The position numbers and the translations under genes were made by a program. Positions 13,988 to 25,760 of a DNA stretch of 64,000 nt are shown one piece after another. The DNA is taken from the NCBI GenBank assembly GCA_023055505.1, contig JALIRH010000004.1:13697368-13761367 (forward strand), read 5' to 3'. The stretch comes from Callipepla californica brunnescens. Its lineage: Eukaryota > Chordata > Aves > Galliformes > Odontophoridae. The notes under the pieces were generated by a model. That model did not search any database, was not told where the DNA came from, and saw only the letters and a list, made by a program, of their open reading frames with translations. Numbering within the stretch: the stretch's first letter is position 1; each line of letters begins with the position of its first letter.

Positions 13988-14010
13988 ATGGGGGGGGAGG
14001 GGGAGGGGGG
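13988..14010 (+). repeat. G-run cluster with quadruplex potential
   Basis: Three long G runs are separated by single A residues. The first run is eight G and can be split, so four G3 tracts are available. The minus strand is the C-rich complement, which produces a spurious polyproline ORF. Confidence 0.6.
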
Positions 14011-16375
14011 CTGAAGCAGCTGTTGGGATAAAGATGAGACATGGCAGCAGTGAGCAGAGTCTGTCTCTCAGACATGAAGTAGGCATAATATAAAGGGGCT
14101 TAAATCATGTTCCTAGTTTGTTTTGTTGGTGGTTTTTTTTGCTTTGTTTTACAAAAGGATTGCTTGTCTGCAGTCCTGCCTTTTGCTCTTGTGGGGTAGC
14201 CAGCTGATACAGGTATGAAGATGGGAATGGTGGTAACACTCAGCTCTTGAAGTTGTACCATTGTTTTTGTGATGTATCGGCTGCCCGAGTTTGCGTTCCA
14301 GAGTCCAACATCTTGTTCCTTTGTTGAGCTTGCAACACCAGTGTGATTGAATCACTGAGTGTTTGCACAAGCCACTGCTGGGCTCTCTCTTGTCTGCCAG
14401 CATGCCTTTTTCACCACCTTTTGAAATACAAATCCCAGTGAGCTGACGATTAGTTGGTGACAGTGTGAAATCAGATTCTAGTTATGACTGATAATTGCAA
14501 TAAAATATTCAGGGAGTACTTCCCTGGCCAAGCTGGCTGTAATTCAAAACTTTGAATGTGAAGAAGTGCTGGCTGGAGGTGCCTGGGGAAATGCACCGAG
14601 GTGCTACCACAGCTTCCGTACTGGAGTAGGAATACAGCATGAGGCCTCTGTGTGCTGTATGGACTGTTAGAGGTGGGGACCAAGCAACACGGAAAAGCAC
14701 TGGGAAAGGAGTTAACCTGAATCTTCTAGGAAGTTAAAAGTCAGTGCCTTTCTTACTATCAGTGAAGTATATCAGTTCAATCTTTCCAGAAAGCCCAGTG
14801 TAGTTCCATTTGCATGGAGAATGCTTTTGTGCTTTTTCATTTATCATTTGAGACAGCTCATTTGCACCTCCCTCTGGTAAACTATCGTGGTCTTTTCCTC
14901 AGTTGTTCTTGTTAGCTCACTTTCTTATTTCTGTCTTTGGTCCTGTGTCATGCATTCTTCATGTGCTTAGTTTTGGCTTTTGCAGAGGTGTTGAACAAGA
15001 ACAACTCAGAGCTAATTTAAGACTTCAGTCATATACACACAATTAAAATGGTACAAGACTTTGTTGCCCTTTTCAGGTAAACCTTTCCTTCTCAGTTCTT
15101 TGTGTGTTTTAGTGCCACCTTGGAGGGATGGGCAGTGATCTGGCTTCAAGTACACATACACATAAAAACCAAACACATGGAAAAACACCACCACAAAAAA
15201 AAACAAAATAAAACCAAACAAACAAACAAAAAAAAACCCCACACAAACATGAGCTAAATCATTCTCTGTGAGAGTACTGGATGAAGATTCCTTTATTCCA
15301 TGCAGCTCTCTGATATGGGCCAGTGTTCATTGCAAAGAAGTGTATAAGTTGTTTACAACTTCAGGAAGTTTAAAGCTACACATTTAATGGTGTCTGGAAG
15401 TCACAGTCAGGTGAGAGTAGGAGTCGATTTCTGCTCCAGTTGTGCTAAAGCTGTTAGAGCAGGAATTTTCTTCCCACCTATTTTACCGCATGATTTGTAC
15501 TGTGTATATTTTATTGCCTTGATTTATAGCATACATCCTGAGTTTCTCTGACGCAGGTAGCAATTCCATGCATGCGGTTTGCTAGGTGGGAGCAGCCTCC
15601 TGATGCTTTTGCCATTAGGTTTGTGTTTTGGCAGCAGTGTTTTCCTGTCAGACACCAGAACAGAGCTCATGCAATGGAAGGGGGAGTTATGGAAGAAATT
15701 GCTGCATTAAACATCTGTTGGAGGGGGAAGTTTCCACAGGAACTGGGTTAATAATCCTCTTCTTGGGTGTAAGCTGTGGATGACAGGTTGGTTATCCCCC
15801 TCCTCGCACAAAGCACGTGGCAGCAGTGTGTCATGGCAGCTGATGTCCAAAGCAGGAACTGTGCTACCTGAAGTTGCCCACTCCTATATAAAGGGAGTAG
15901 GGCGAGGAGAGCTGGTGGTGTGGTGGAAGGCTGCTTCTGCTGCAGTAACTCTGCATCCTTCATCACTGCTACCCATTCACAATCACTGTGTTGGAGGAGA
16001 ATCTGTCCTGGCTTTGACCACAGTTCTTTGTTGTTTGGGACAGGGTGGAGTTCTCTGCATCATTTGCTGCTAAGCTTTTCCATCTCTGGAGTTGATTACA
16101 TGTGTGAGGAACAGCAACAAAGAAAGTCAGCCTTTTTCACTTCCTTGCTCATGCAGGGGCTTTAGTACTGCCTCTCTGAAGTAGTTATGTTAATCGGATG
16201 GCAGCTGCCTCTGGAATTGCAATCCCAACATGCTTTATCTCTTCTCTTGGCTGTTTGAAAGGATTGCTTATCTTTTTGCTCTTCCACTTTTTACTTTTCA
16301 TACCCTTGCCCGTTCTACTTGCATACAGTGAGAGAAGCAGAATGATGAGTTGCTGAGCACCTCTCCCCTTTCCAT

Positions 16376-16530
16376 AAAATCATATTATGGGATCACAAAA
16401 TGGCTTAGTTTGGAAGGAACCTCGGAGCTCATCCAGTTCCAACCCCCTGCCCTGGGCAGGGTTGCCATCACTAGATGAAACTGCACAAAGCCCCATCCAG
16501 CCTGACTTGACTGCCTCCAGGGATTGGCAT
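16376..16530 (-). repeat. CR1 LINE 3' fragment (antisense)
   Basis: The + strand text 'ttggaaggaacctcggagct', 'catccagttccaaccccctg' and 'aaagccccatccagcctgac' is the reverse complement of a chicken CR1 3' end, so the element is on the minus strand. It is 5'-truncated, as is usual for CR1. Edges are approximate. Confidence 0.85.
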
Positions 16531-19500
16531 AAAGAGAAGGGAACGTCTATCTCCTATGTGCTATGGCTGTTCCTCAATGAGAGAGCCAAAAACTACAACA
16601 GTGGATTTTTTCCAAAGTGCCTGTTTAGATGCACAAAGTAACATCAGTTTTAGTAGATTCTGTGCTCCAAGGCATATTTGAAAACATCATTGTTTTATGT
16701 AAAAACTTTTTTTTAAAAGAAGATGAGTTTTCTACAATGTTTTTTTATTTAATGCAGGCAAAACTCTTCCCTGCTTGCGAGAACACTGATTTGAGCAGAT
16801 CCCACACAGATTTTTGTTTTGCTTCCCTCCTTGTTAGCAGCTTCAAAGATGTTTTCCAGTGCCTGCCAATACGGTTTGCCCTGTGAAGCATCACTCTGTC
16901 AGGCTTTGTGCAGCATGAGCTCAGGGCCTCAGGTAGTGAGGATTTCGCTTTCCTGGGTGGTTATTTTATTTCCAGTTATCACAATAAGTTTTCCTGTTCT
17001 GACTTCACCTCCTCTAAAGCTAAGTTAAACTCTTCTAGTGTTGCATTTGCTACCTGGTTTCTGGGCTTCTACTAGCCTGTAGTGCTGGTCATTTATTGCA
17101 GATGCGGAATGATTTTAACCTTTATCCTTTGATTCTGTTCTGTGTCCAGAACAGACTCGCTGGTTCTTAGGTTTCCTTAGAACCCAAATCAGGGAGTGGA
17201 TTTGTCTTAGCTCATGTGGATGAAGACTGATGTTGGGACCTAAGAGAGCTCTGTGCTACGCTGATTTGCATCTGTTCTTTCTATAAACTGTACCATGAAT
17301 GTGCACCTCGTGTAAACATTTTTTCTGTAGGCAGTGTTTATGACGATCTTGTAGAATAATTGTTGCCGAGGCTTGCTAAATAATTCTTGCAAGGAGACTC
17401 TGCTTGTTCTGAGATAGGATCAGGTAGTGCTGATAATTTTTAAGTGGTGAGATCAAGCTGAATTCAGGCCCATTTTGTCATTAGGGAGCCATTAAGCTCT
17501 TGCTATCTGCCTTCATCTTTAAACATGGACCTTGCCATTAATGTTTTTTGTATCATTCATGCTATCCCAATCTCCTCCTGCCCCCTGCTTTTAATTTTTT
17601 TTTCTTCCAAGTCTCATGTTTTTGCTTAGGTGCATCGTTTCAGAGGAATACAGAAGGGATGCAGATGTTATGACTTCATTTATTTATTACACTGTTTGGG
17701 CTTTTTTGATCTCAAAACAACATTCAAATAAGGTTTCTCTTTCATTCTTTTTTGGCACTGGTTCCCCATCCCTATGGATGGAACTGATTTAGGTCAGCTC
17801 TTACAGGGTCAGTGACTGATAAATCACTTGAAATAAATCCACCCTCAGTCCCAACAAATTTACCTTTTTCTGTTTTTACTAGATCTATTTCAAAAGCCTT
17901 CTTCTTCCCAGTGTCGTTTACATTTGGTATTTCAGGCTGAAGGAGTATCCTGTGGGCCTGGGGAAGTTTTTTGTCTATCCCTTAGCTGGAGCCCTCTTCA
18001 GCAACCACCACAGAGATGCTGAGGGAGGAGGGCCCAGGCCCTTGTCAGCCAACAGTGGTGGGTGCTCCAGTGCTGTGAGCGAGGGGCACTCGCTCTGTGT
18101 CAAACCCAGCAAGTGCTTGCCAGTATCTGTTTTCTTGGGTGTTTTCAGGCTGTATGAAAGTGGAGTGTGTTTTACTCGCCTGGTATTGCGTGAGGGGTCC
18201 AGAAAGCAGATCTGACTAGGAGGAGACCTTCGTTTGGAGGCAGGAGAAGAGAAGGATAATATTTGCGTGGGGGATTTTTTTCTTTTATTTTTTTTACTGC
18301 TTTGAAACTGTGCTTATCACAGCTTATTAAACACTTAGATCTGTCTGCCTACTGACTTGTCTGTTTCCATTTCAAACCTGGATAATATAATTGACATAAT
18401 TTTATAAATACCTTAAAAAAACATTGAAAAGGTGTAATACAACTTGAGGGACCTTGTTCTTCAGAGCGTTCTATATATCGCTTTCTCTGTTAGTTCCTTT
18501 TGCAGAACAGTTTATTTGCAGCTTCAAAGTATTTATACTGCTTAAGAACAGTGTTAAGTATCTTAATTAGCTTGGAAAATGTTCTGGGCTTTTTTGTTCT
18601 TTAATATATTTTAGAGATACTTTCCTTGGTGAGACTTCAAAGTGCCACTTCTGCAATTCCTTTGACTGTGCAAGTGAGCTGTCACATTCTCCAGAAGCTA
18701 CCTGCTGGCATTTGTTTTGCTTTCAGGCCATCTCATCAGATCTCATTTTTGCAGATAGGCCCACAAGCTACATTTGGAAATGTCAAAAAGAGTTGGTGCC
18801 ACATTGCCAAGCCTCTTATAGCAAGGAGAAGGGAGAAAGCTGAAGGGAATGCTGGCTGCTTTACCAGTGCGCAGCATGTTAATGGGCTGTGTGCATCCCC
18901 TCTGTACAATGCCCGGGGAAAAAAGGGCACCTCCCAATGTCTGGTGGGGGCACAGCAACACAGACCTCTCCCCACAGCCCAGAGCTGTGCCTATGCCTGC
19001 AGCTCTTGATGCTGCATTTCATTGTTTCATCTCAGAGCAGCTAGTGAGCTGCTGATGGATTTTAACAAATGTGTATTCCCTGGAAGTATATACTGGAAAG
19101 TTAAGCGGAAGCTTCTAAAGCTGGGGGTGTGTGGGCATGAGAAATTATTGGAGGGAGTTCAGCCAGGTAGGTAGGGAGAGCTCTTTGGTCAAATACTGAA
19201 TTCCCTGAAAACCTCTACCCTGTTTCTTTCCCACCTGAGCATCTCTTACAACTTCCTGTTGTTGCTGCTTATTAAAAACATATTTCTTCCTTCAATTATT
19301 CATCGCTTGGTCTTATGCACATTCAGCAGTGGTGGCACCAGTAGTTTCTTGTGATTTTTGGAGAGAAACCTTTCATTTGCCCTTGAGTAGTGCCTCCAAG
19401 TGCAGGCAGTTGTTCGATAGCCTTCCTTCATTTGCTGCATCAGTGGGGCTCCGGTGAAATGAGAGAATACACTAGCTGTGGAAGAGAGATTAGTCCCTGT

Positions 19501-20687
19501 TACAGTCAGGATGAAGCCTCCATCATTGCAGAACCTTCTAGTGTGATGGTGAGGCTGTGTTCCCATAGAAGTAGGCATGTAACTTGGTGAATTCCTATTT
19601 CTACTTGTCATGGTTTGCAGTAGTGTTTTTTTCCCTTCCCTTTCCTCCTCTCCTTCACGCTGTCAGACACACCTCAGAAGGCTCATTTGCCCTAATCGTG
19701 TGTTTGACTCACAAGACCCAGTGAGCTAATAGCCTGAGAGTAAATTACTGTGCCAGCCGCATTCACAAATATCATGAACAACTCCTTTAAAGCAGTGTTT
19801 GTTTATTTGAGGCACAGGTTTCAAAACACAATAGCAGCTTCAATAACTAGCTTGGCTAAAGCAATGAAGTTCTGCGGATACATTCTGTTTTTCACAGCGC
19901 TCATTTTTTCCTTTCCAGAAAATGGACAAGAAGCCCATATTAAAAAGCGATTAAATCTGCAACCCAAGCAAGACATAGAAAATTCAAAATTTAATGCTAA
20001 TGCAGCTTTTTTCATTTTGCAGATGATTGTTGCCCACTCACAGATGCACAAGTATGCTCACCATTAGCACTGACAAAGAGCTGACAGTTAACTTCAGAAT
20101 TCTTCATTTCCAGGAGTTTATCTCACAATCTCATTATGTAAATGCATTATTATTTTTTTTTTTTTAAACTTGTGCAGTTGCCACGGGAGTAAGTGTCTGT
20201 CTAAAGCACTGCATGGGATGCATCGCGCAGAAGCTAGGCAGAACTACCTGTTCTGTTGAAAGAGAGTCGTGTTGCTTTGATTTATAATTAATCTTTAAGA
20301 CTCCGAGGCATTTTGACAGTACAAAACAAACAGATCTGACTGTCTGACAGTGGTGTTTGCCAGATGAGGCAGTGTCCCACATTGCATTGTATGCACAACA
20401 CTGTGTGCATTGTCCTGAGGCTTGGTGGATTGCTGCCTTAATTGCTAGCTTTCCTGAAGAAAAGGCACGTGTTGTGTGGAGCTGCGCTTCTGGAGAAAAT
20501 GCACGGAGAGGAATTTGCTTCTCAAGACCTTTCAGCTCTGACAGGTTTAAGGAAAAATAGTAAAACTGCAGCACCTCAGTGCCCAGAGCTCTCCTGGCTT
20601 ACAGGGTGTTACCATTTCATGTAGGTGCCCTACCAAAAAAGAAGAGGGGGCCTTGTTCAAGTCTACAGAGTGTTATGTTTTTCGCCC
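16531..20687 (+). other. LDLRAD3: large LDLRAD3 intron, no gene seen
   Basis: Unremarkable intronic DNA between a CR1 fragment and the first Galluhop copy. Several ORFs of 60-130 codons occur on both strands, but none shows a domain, splice context or codon bias that would support a gene. Confidence 0.6.
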
Positions 20688-21175
20688 CTGGCTGCTCCAA
20701 AAGTAATGCCTCCTATTTTAGTGTGTTGGCCCACAACTTCAGGAGCAGATGTTGGTGTTATGGCAGTAGAGATTGAACCTTCTGACCACTATTTCATTAT
20801 TTTTTGTTGCTGTGTCGCAGTTGGCATCAGAGGGGCAGTCTGACAGAATGGTCTCTGACATGAAAGTAAGCATGAAGCAAAGGTTTGACATTGGAAAAAA
20901 TTGTACCCATTGACTTATATCATTGCTTGCTGAACATTTATGGAGACCAAACAGTGGATGTGAGCACAGTGAGATGGTGGGCGGTGCATTCCAGCAGTGG
21001 CAGTGGCAACCTGAAAGACAAGATTTGGGCTCCCTGCATGGGTTTAGCGTGGCTGAGCTGCTGTGGGATGGTACTGCTGGACATTGTGGTCACGGGCAGG
21101 AGGGAGCAGCTGGATTTGTTTGCATTTGGAGAGCAGTGTGCTCCTGTGAAGCTGCAGCATGCATTATCCGGTGCC
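20688..21175 (+). mobile_element. Galluhop-type mariner copy, truncated
   Basis: The left end 'ctgctccaaaagtaatgcct' at 20692 matches the terminal inverted repeat of the chicken mariner element Galluhop. Internal text such as 'ggagaccaaacagtggatgt' near 20942 encodes the helix-turn-helix part of a mariner transposase; residues like DLYHCLLNIYGDQTVDVSTV can still be read at about 20910-20970. Stops and frameshifts occur upstream and downstream. No matching right terminal repeat is visible, so the copy is 3'-truncated or decayed, and the right edge is approximate. It cannot encode a working transposase. Confidence 0.75.
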
Positions 21176-21856
21176 AAAATTACCTTTTGTGAATGCTGTC
21201 AGATGCTTTGGAGATAATGTACAAAGACTTGTCCATCCTTTTGTGAAAATAAATTCTTCTAGGTTTTCTCAGTGGGGGAGGGGATTGAATAGGCAGGTGG
21301 TTCAAGATTGTATTTCAAGTCTTGTTAGTTTAATGTGTCTTTAACCTTTCAAGGTTGTTTATTTAGTGCATGAGTTCAGAGTTTGTAGTGAATGATGTCC
21401 TGCTTTAACAATAACAATCTTGATTTAATATTTTTTTTTAAACAAACAAACTCACCGCCAGCAAAAGTCCAACACCCTGAAGTGGGATGGTTGCTGTGTA
21501 TGAGAGCTAAGGTTTTTATTTGGGAGTTTTGTCTGTCAGTGAAGAGCCTTCTTGCACATATCTGTTTTGCCCTGAAGATGCAGAATAGGACTTTTTATCA
21601 GTAGCAGACTTACAGTTTGATTACTGTGGAGTTTTTGGTAAGCTACATATAAGAAGAGTTAACCATCTTTTTTTTTTTTAAATACAGAAATCCTTTCATT
21701 TTCATGTGTGTATGTACATCTGCAGTGCAAGGAGAAGGCTTAAAGCTTACAGAATTGTGCAGTATCTTAATGATTACTCAAAATCATCTCTTCAATGTCT
21801 TTATGACAATGTGGTTTGAACACGACTCTGCTAGTAGCAGTCATACAGCTGATCAC

Positions 21857-21920
21857 TGAATCATAGAATCATTCAGGATGGAAAAGGCCTCTAAGGTAAT
21901 CTTGTCCAACTGTGTCGTAC
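21857..21920 (-). repeat. CR1 LINE tail fragment (antisense)
   Basis: 'aatcatagaatcattcagga', followed by a 'tggaaaaggcct' and 'ttgtccaactg' context, is the reverse complement of the CR1 3' terminus. About 64 bp remain. Confidence 0.8.
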
Positions 21921-21960
21921 ATGTAAAGAAATAGTTCTGTTTTGTCTGAGCTTTTCTGGT

Positions 21961-22020
21961 GTGACGTAGTCACAGTGTGTGTGACTATATGTGGTGATGT
22001 CACATTGTGTGTGACTGTAC
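21961..22020. repeat. two-copy 30-bp tandem repeat, each copy with a GTCACA/TGTGAC inverted repeat
   Basis: Units start at 21961 and 21991. Each contains a hairpin-capable core, gtcacagtgtgtgtgac at 21969-21985 and gtcacattgtgtgtgac at 21999-22015, exactly 30 bp apart. Confidence 0.7.
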
Positions 22021-25000
22021 TGTCAATCTTTAATGTATTTTTCCATGCCAGGGTTACACCGTCTGTGCTCACAATTTCTGATTTGCTACCAATGGTACCA
22101 CATAAATTGTGAGTTTGGTTTGTGTTTAAAACACTAGAGCAAATGGAAGATTGTTTTTCTGTAGGCCACATGTAGAAAAGTCTGGAATAATGGGGTTGAT
22201 TTCCTATCGGAATAACTTGCCATCTTCTCTGTCACTCCAGAGGATGTTTTCCCTTCTGTTTCCCATTACTATAATTAGATGCATTCAGGGCATTCTGTTT
22301 CTGTCTATTAATATGTAACCACGTGATTGATTCTTGCATGCCAAGTAGACACTTATTCCAAAGGAAGCACGTATTTTACATGAGTTTTCAAAGCAACTGT
22401 GTAAAGAGTGCATATGAGAGGCACGATAATGTGCAGCTTGTACACTGGCAAGTCTTTCAGGCTTCTCTCTGTGCTCTGGCTCTTCATACACCTCCCTGTC
22501 ATTGTGGCACCAAATCAGTCTCCTGATACAATGCTTGTTCAAATGTTCAAAGCACTGGCTGTTTAACTTGCCAAGAGAAGATGTTTCCGTAGTGTGTGGA
22601 TTTTATATTGATTAGGACTTAGTGGGGGGCTGACTTGCCTTTCTGAATGGATCACTTGTGTCAAGGAAAGCTGCTGACTAAGGATATTTTTAGACATAGT
22701 TAATGATCCAGAGAATATTTTCAGGGTATTTTCATTTTTATTTTTATTTTTTTGAAGGTTGTGGGGTAGGTGGGATGAGAGTGGTATTACATCAGGTTAA
22801 CATTCAGCTTGTGTCTTCACCCTTTGCCACTATTAGTTCCTTGTGTATGTTGGGATAGCTGCAAACAAATTTTGTAGCTCTGATTATTTGCGTACCATTT
22901 CTTTCTTTACTTTCCTGATGGAAAAGGTTAACATTGCCTCTGAACTACAGTAGAATTGCTGAAAGTAATCAATAGTTGTTTGAAAAAACAAACACATGGA
23001 AAAACACAGACAAAGAAAAAACCCTCAAGGCGCCAGAAGCTCCTGTTTTTCAGCCCAAAGAATTAATATATATTCCCGTGGATAAGATATGGATCTTAAA
23101 CACTTCCTTCTTCAGACCTTCCTTTCCCAGACTGGTCTATGGACTATGGTCTATGGACTGGACTATGACTCCAGAATCACTGGTTCTGGATCTGTGTCCT
23201 GTTGAGACAGCCAGCAGCACCCACACATCCAGAAGCTTTGTTGCTGGCTGTAACGCTGCATATAGTCGGCTGAAGGAGGCCAGGTGATACTTTGCTGGCC
23301 CTGTGGTGTCTTCAGACAGTCACTTGCTTGTTCTCAGTGAATTTCCTTGCTACAGTGAGTTTTATTCCAAACTAGCACTTTGTGTAATGGTGGTTTTGTT
23401 TTCATATTTCTGCCTGCATTCCCAGGAGCTGCACTGGAGATGTAGCTGCTCTGCCAAATCTGTCTAGTCTGGAAAAGGGTATTGAAGCCACATAGGTGAG
23501 CAGATATTCCCTGAATATTTCATTTACTGCTATCCTGATATCAAGTGGTCTTTCTTAAAAACAGGAACCTTTCTAATCCTCAGAGATGTAAAGAACAATG
23601 ATGTAATGCCATTTCTTTGTCCCTAATTCTCCCATCCATTACAGTTTCCACATTTGTTGTGGTTTGTGGTTTACACCAGTGACAAAGTAGATGAGAACAT
23701 CCCTGCTTCTTCTGCCAGCGCGGCCATTTGGTCTAGTGATGGACAGAACAGAGTGTCAGTGATGTGTTTGCTGCTTCTCGACTGCTGCTGTACTGATATT
23801 GTGATGATCCTTCACGGTAGAGCAGGCTCTTTGTGTACTCCTAAGGAACAGCTACAGCCTAGCCCAACGAAGGCTTCTTCCAAAGGAGGCACAGAGCCTG
23901 CTGGGAGGTTCAGCACTTGTTCACCCACCTGGCAGTGGGGCTTGGAGTGCTTACTGGGTACGTCTGAGGAGGTCTGCCTTGGTGCTGAAGTCCTCGGTGT
24001 TGATAAAAGAGGATTCATGCTGTTGGCAACTGATTTTGCAGGCAAGGTGACATTTTTATTTTTAAAAAATTCTTTCCTGCTATTGTAGCTAGAGTATAAA
24101 TATAGGGATGAACTGTCGGTAGGCTTCCTGGCATAGCTCTAATTGTCACCTCAGATCGTAAAGGTATAGATCAAAGAAAGCGCCCTTGCCACTTGGGCCA
24201 TCCTAATCAAAGGACTGAGAGATTGAATGCAGAATGCAGTTCCTTGATCATCTGCTGTAAGTCACATAGTAGGATCACAAGTTTCTGCCTTGATACTACT
24301 TTTTTTCCTCACAATTTTTAACATAGGAGTTGTGCTGCTTCATCTTCCAAGGATGTTGTTGAATTTCACATAAACTTTGTTGATTGTTAACTTAAGACTT
24401 TCTCTTGGGTTACAAGAGCTACAGAAGTCTGAAGTATTATGGATTTTTATCGACGTGGTAAGAAACCAAAACCAGTGTATCCTAGGGTTGAGTCACATTT
24501 GCTTGGTATTCATCTCTAGCTATTTGTTGAGGGATGAATACTCTATATCCCAGATTTAATAATGTCTCTTAATCCATGTGTTGCTATACTTGTTCAGTAT
24601 TTCTCAAGTGACAGAAGTCAGTAAAAGCAAGGGTAGCATTTGCCTTGTCCATCAAAGATGCAAGCAAATCACAGACTTGCCAACCCACTAAGAAAAGTTT
24701 TGAGAAAAGGGACAGAGAAGAGTTCTTCCTGAAAGCTATGTGTGCATCCACAGGAAATAGGAGAATAGAGCAGTGCAACCTGTACTAGTGCTCAGTTGTA
24801 TGCAGCTGTGGGAAGCTGTTGTTCTGTTGTAGCAATATGAACACTTCTGTTTTCTACCACTGCAAAATTCCTTCTTTATCAACTACTACAACGTTTTGAT
24901 CATTAATCTCTTTAAGGAGAGGGGGGCTTCTCTCTTAAAGGTGTTGGATTTTTGAGATGCGAGTCTTCAGCAGACTTTCACTAGATCTTTGGAAGGTTGT

Positions 25001-25686
25001 GGTGGTGCTGCTTTACATTCACATATCACCTGCGTGGTCTAGGGAAAAAGAGTTGTGTTTTTAGATTTAACATCACAGCATTTACACTCTTTTCCTATCT
25101 GTTAGTGCAGGAAAAAAAAAAAAGACAGGTGATAAACACACTATACATGCAAAATATGTTTGTCTGTCTATAAGGGCTCTTATGAGCTTAAGGAGAGGAG
25201 GGGACTCATTATGCAATTTTAAGCTTGAATGAATATGTATAATTTCAAGTAATTAAAAAATAAGGGAAAGTAGAAATGAAACTGTTGTAGGTAGGCAGAC
25301 AACGGCGTGCTGATAGCAGCAGAATCTCCTAGGCACACTGTTTAGCTAATGCTGTTTGCACCTTAATGTGTTTGCAGTGAGTTACCTCTACTGAAAGATT
25401 TTATCTGTCTGCTTTAGCAGCATATTCTATATTACCTACACAAGCCACAAAGCAAGACATTTCTATCTAAATACACCAAGACTTCCCAGAAATGAGAAAA
25501 ATACGTATTTTTTTTTTTTCATAAATGAATAGTGCTAATAATCTTGCATTGAAATCTGAATGTATTTATGCCAGTGGTCTTAAAACGGTATCATGGTTTT
25601 ATGATTTTTGGCATTGGTATTCCACATCATAACATCATATAGTGCATTAAGGGTTAAAGAGTTAATGCTCTAGCTGCATCCTGGGT

Positions 25687-25758
25687 ATACCTGACCGGGA
25701 ATCGAACCCGGGCTTCGGTGGTGAGAGCGCTGGCTCCTAACTACTAGACCAAGAGCAT
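25687..25758 (-). pseudogene. tRNA-Glu-derived pseudogene
   Basis: Read on the minus strand, the A box region TGGTCTAGTAGTTAGG, the anticodon loop CTCTCAC (anticodon CTC) and the T arm CCGGGTTCGATTCCCGG match vertebrate tRNA-Glu(CTC) at the expected spacing for 72 nt. The 5' acceptor strand (ATGCTCT) does not pair with the 3' strand (TCAGGTA), and the anticodon stem CAGCG/CACCG has two mismatches. It therefore cannot fold as a normal tRNA and is best called a pseudogene or tRNA-derived element. The pol III A and B boxes look intact. It is flanked by inverted 9-mers (taatgctct at 25663, agagcatta at 25752) and by direct agtgcatta repeats (25641, 25771). Confidence 0.8.
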
Positions 25759-25760
25759 TA

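Larger units (their letters stand above)
4692..16375 (+). other. LDLRAD3: large LDLRAD3 intron, first part (no gene seen)
   Basis: This is the first 11.7 kb of the roughly 50-kb intron separating the ectodomain exons from the transmembrane exon. It holds short simple repeats: a GT run at 4835-4850, AT at about 6402-6424, ATTT at 9775-9838 and A-rich DNA at about 15170-15245. There is also a G-run cluster at 13988-14010. The short ORFs here have no domain or codon character that I recognise. I see no RNA gene or complete mobile element. Confidence 0.7.
21176..25640 (+). other. LDLRAD3: large LDLRAD3 intron between Galluhop copy 1 and the tRNA pseudogene
   Basis: Intronic DNA with a short antisense CR1 tail (21857-21920), a two-unit 30-bp repeat (21961-22020) and a small tandem duplication of ggtctatggact at about 23134-23160. 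The 144-codon ORF at 23654-24088 has no recognisable domain and is treated as chance. Confidence 0.6.

Noticed and set aside
13728..14075. 115-codon minus-strand ORF with a polyproline run
   Set aside because: The prolines come from a G-run on the other strand. Nothing else supports coding.
18626..19009. 127-codon ORF on the + strand with overlapping minus-strand frames
   Set aside because: Open in several frames at once, with no domain recognised and no conservation evidence available.
23654..24088. 144-codon ORF on the + strand
   Set aside because: No recognisable domain, no splice or promoter context and ordinary intron composition. It fits chance for a 50-kb intron.
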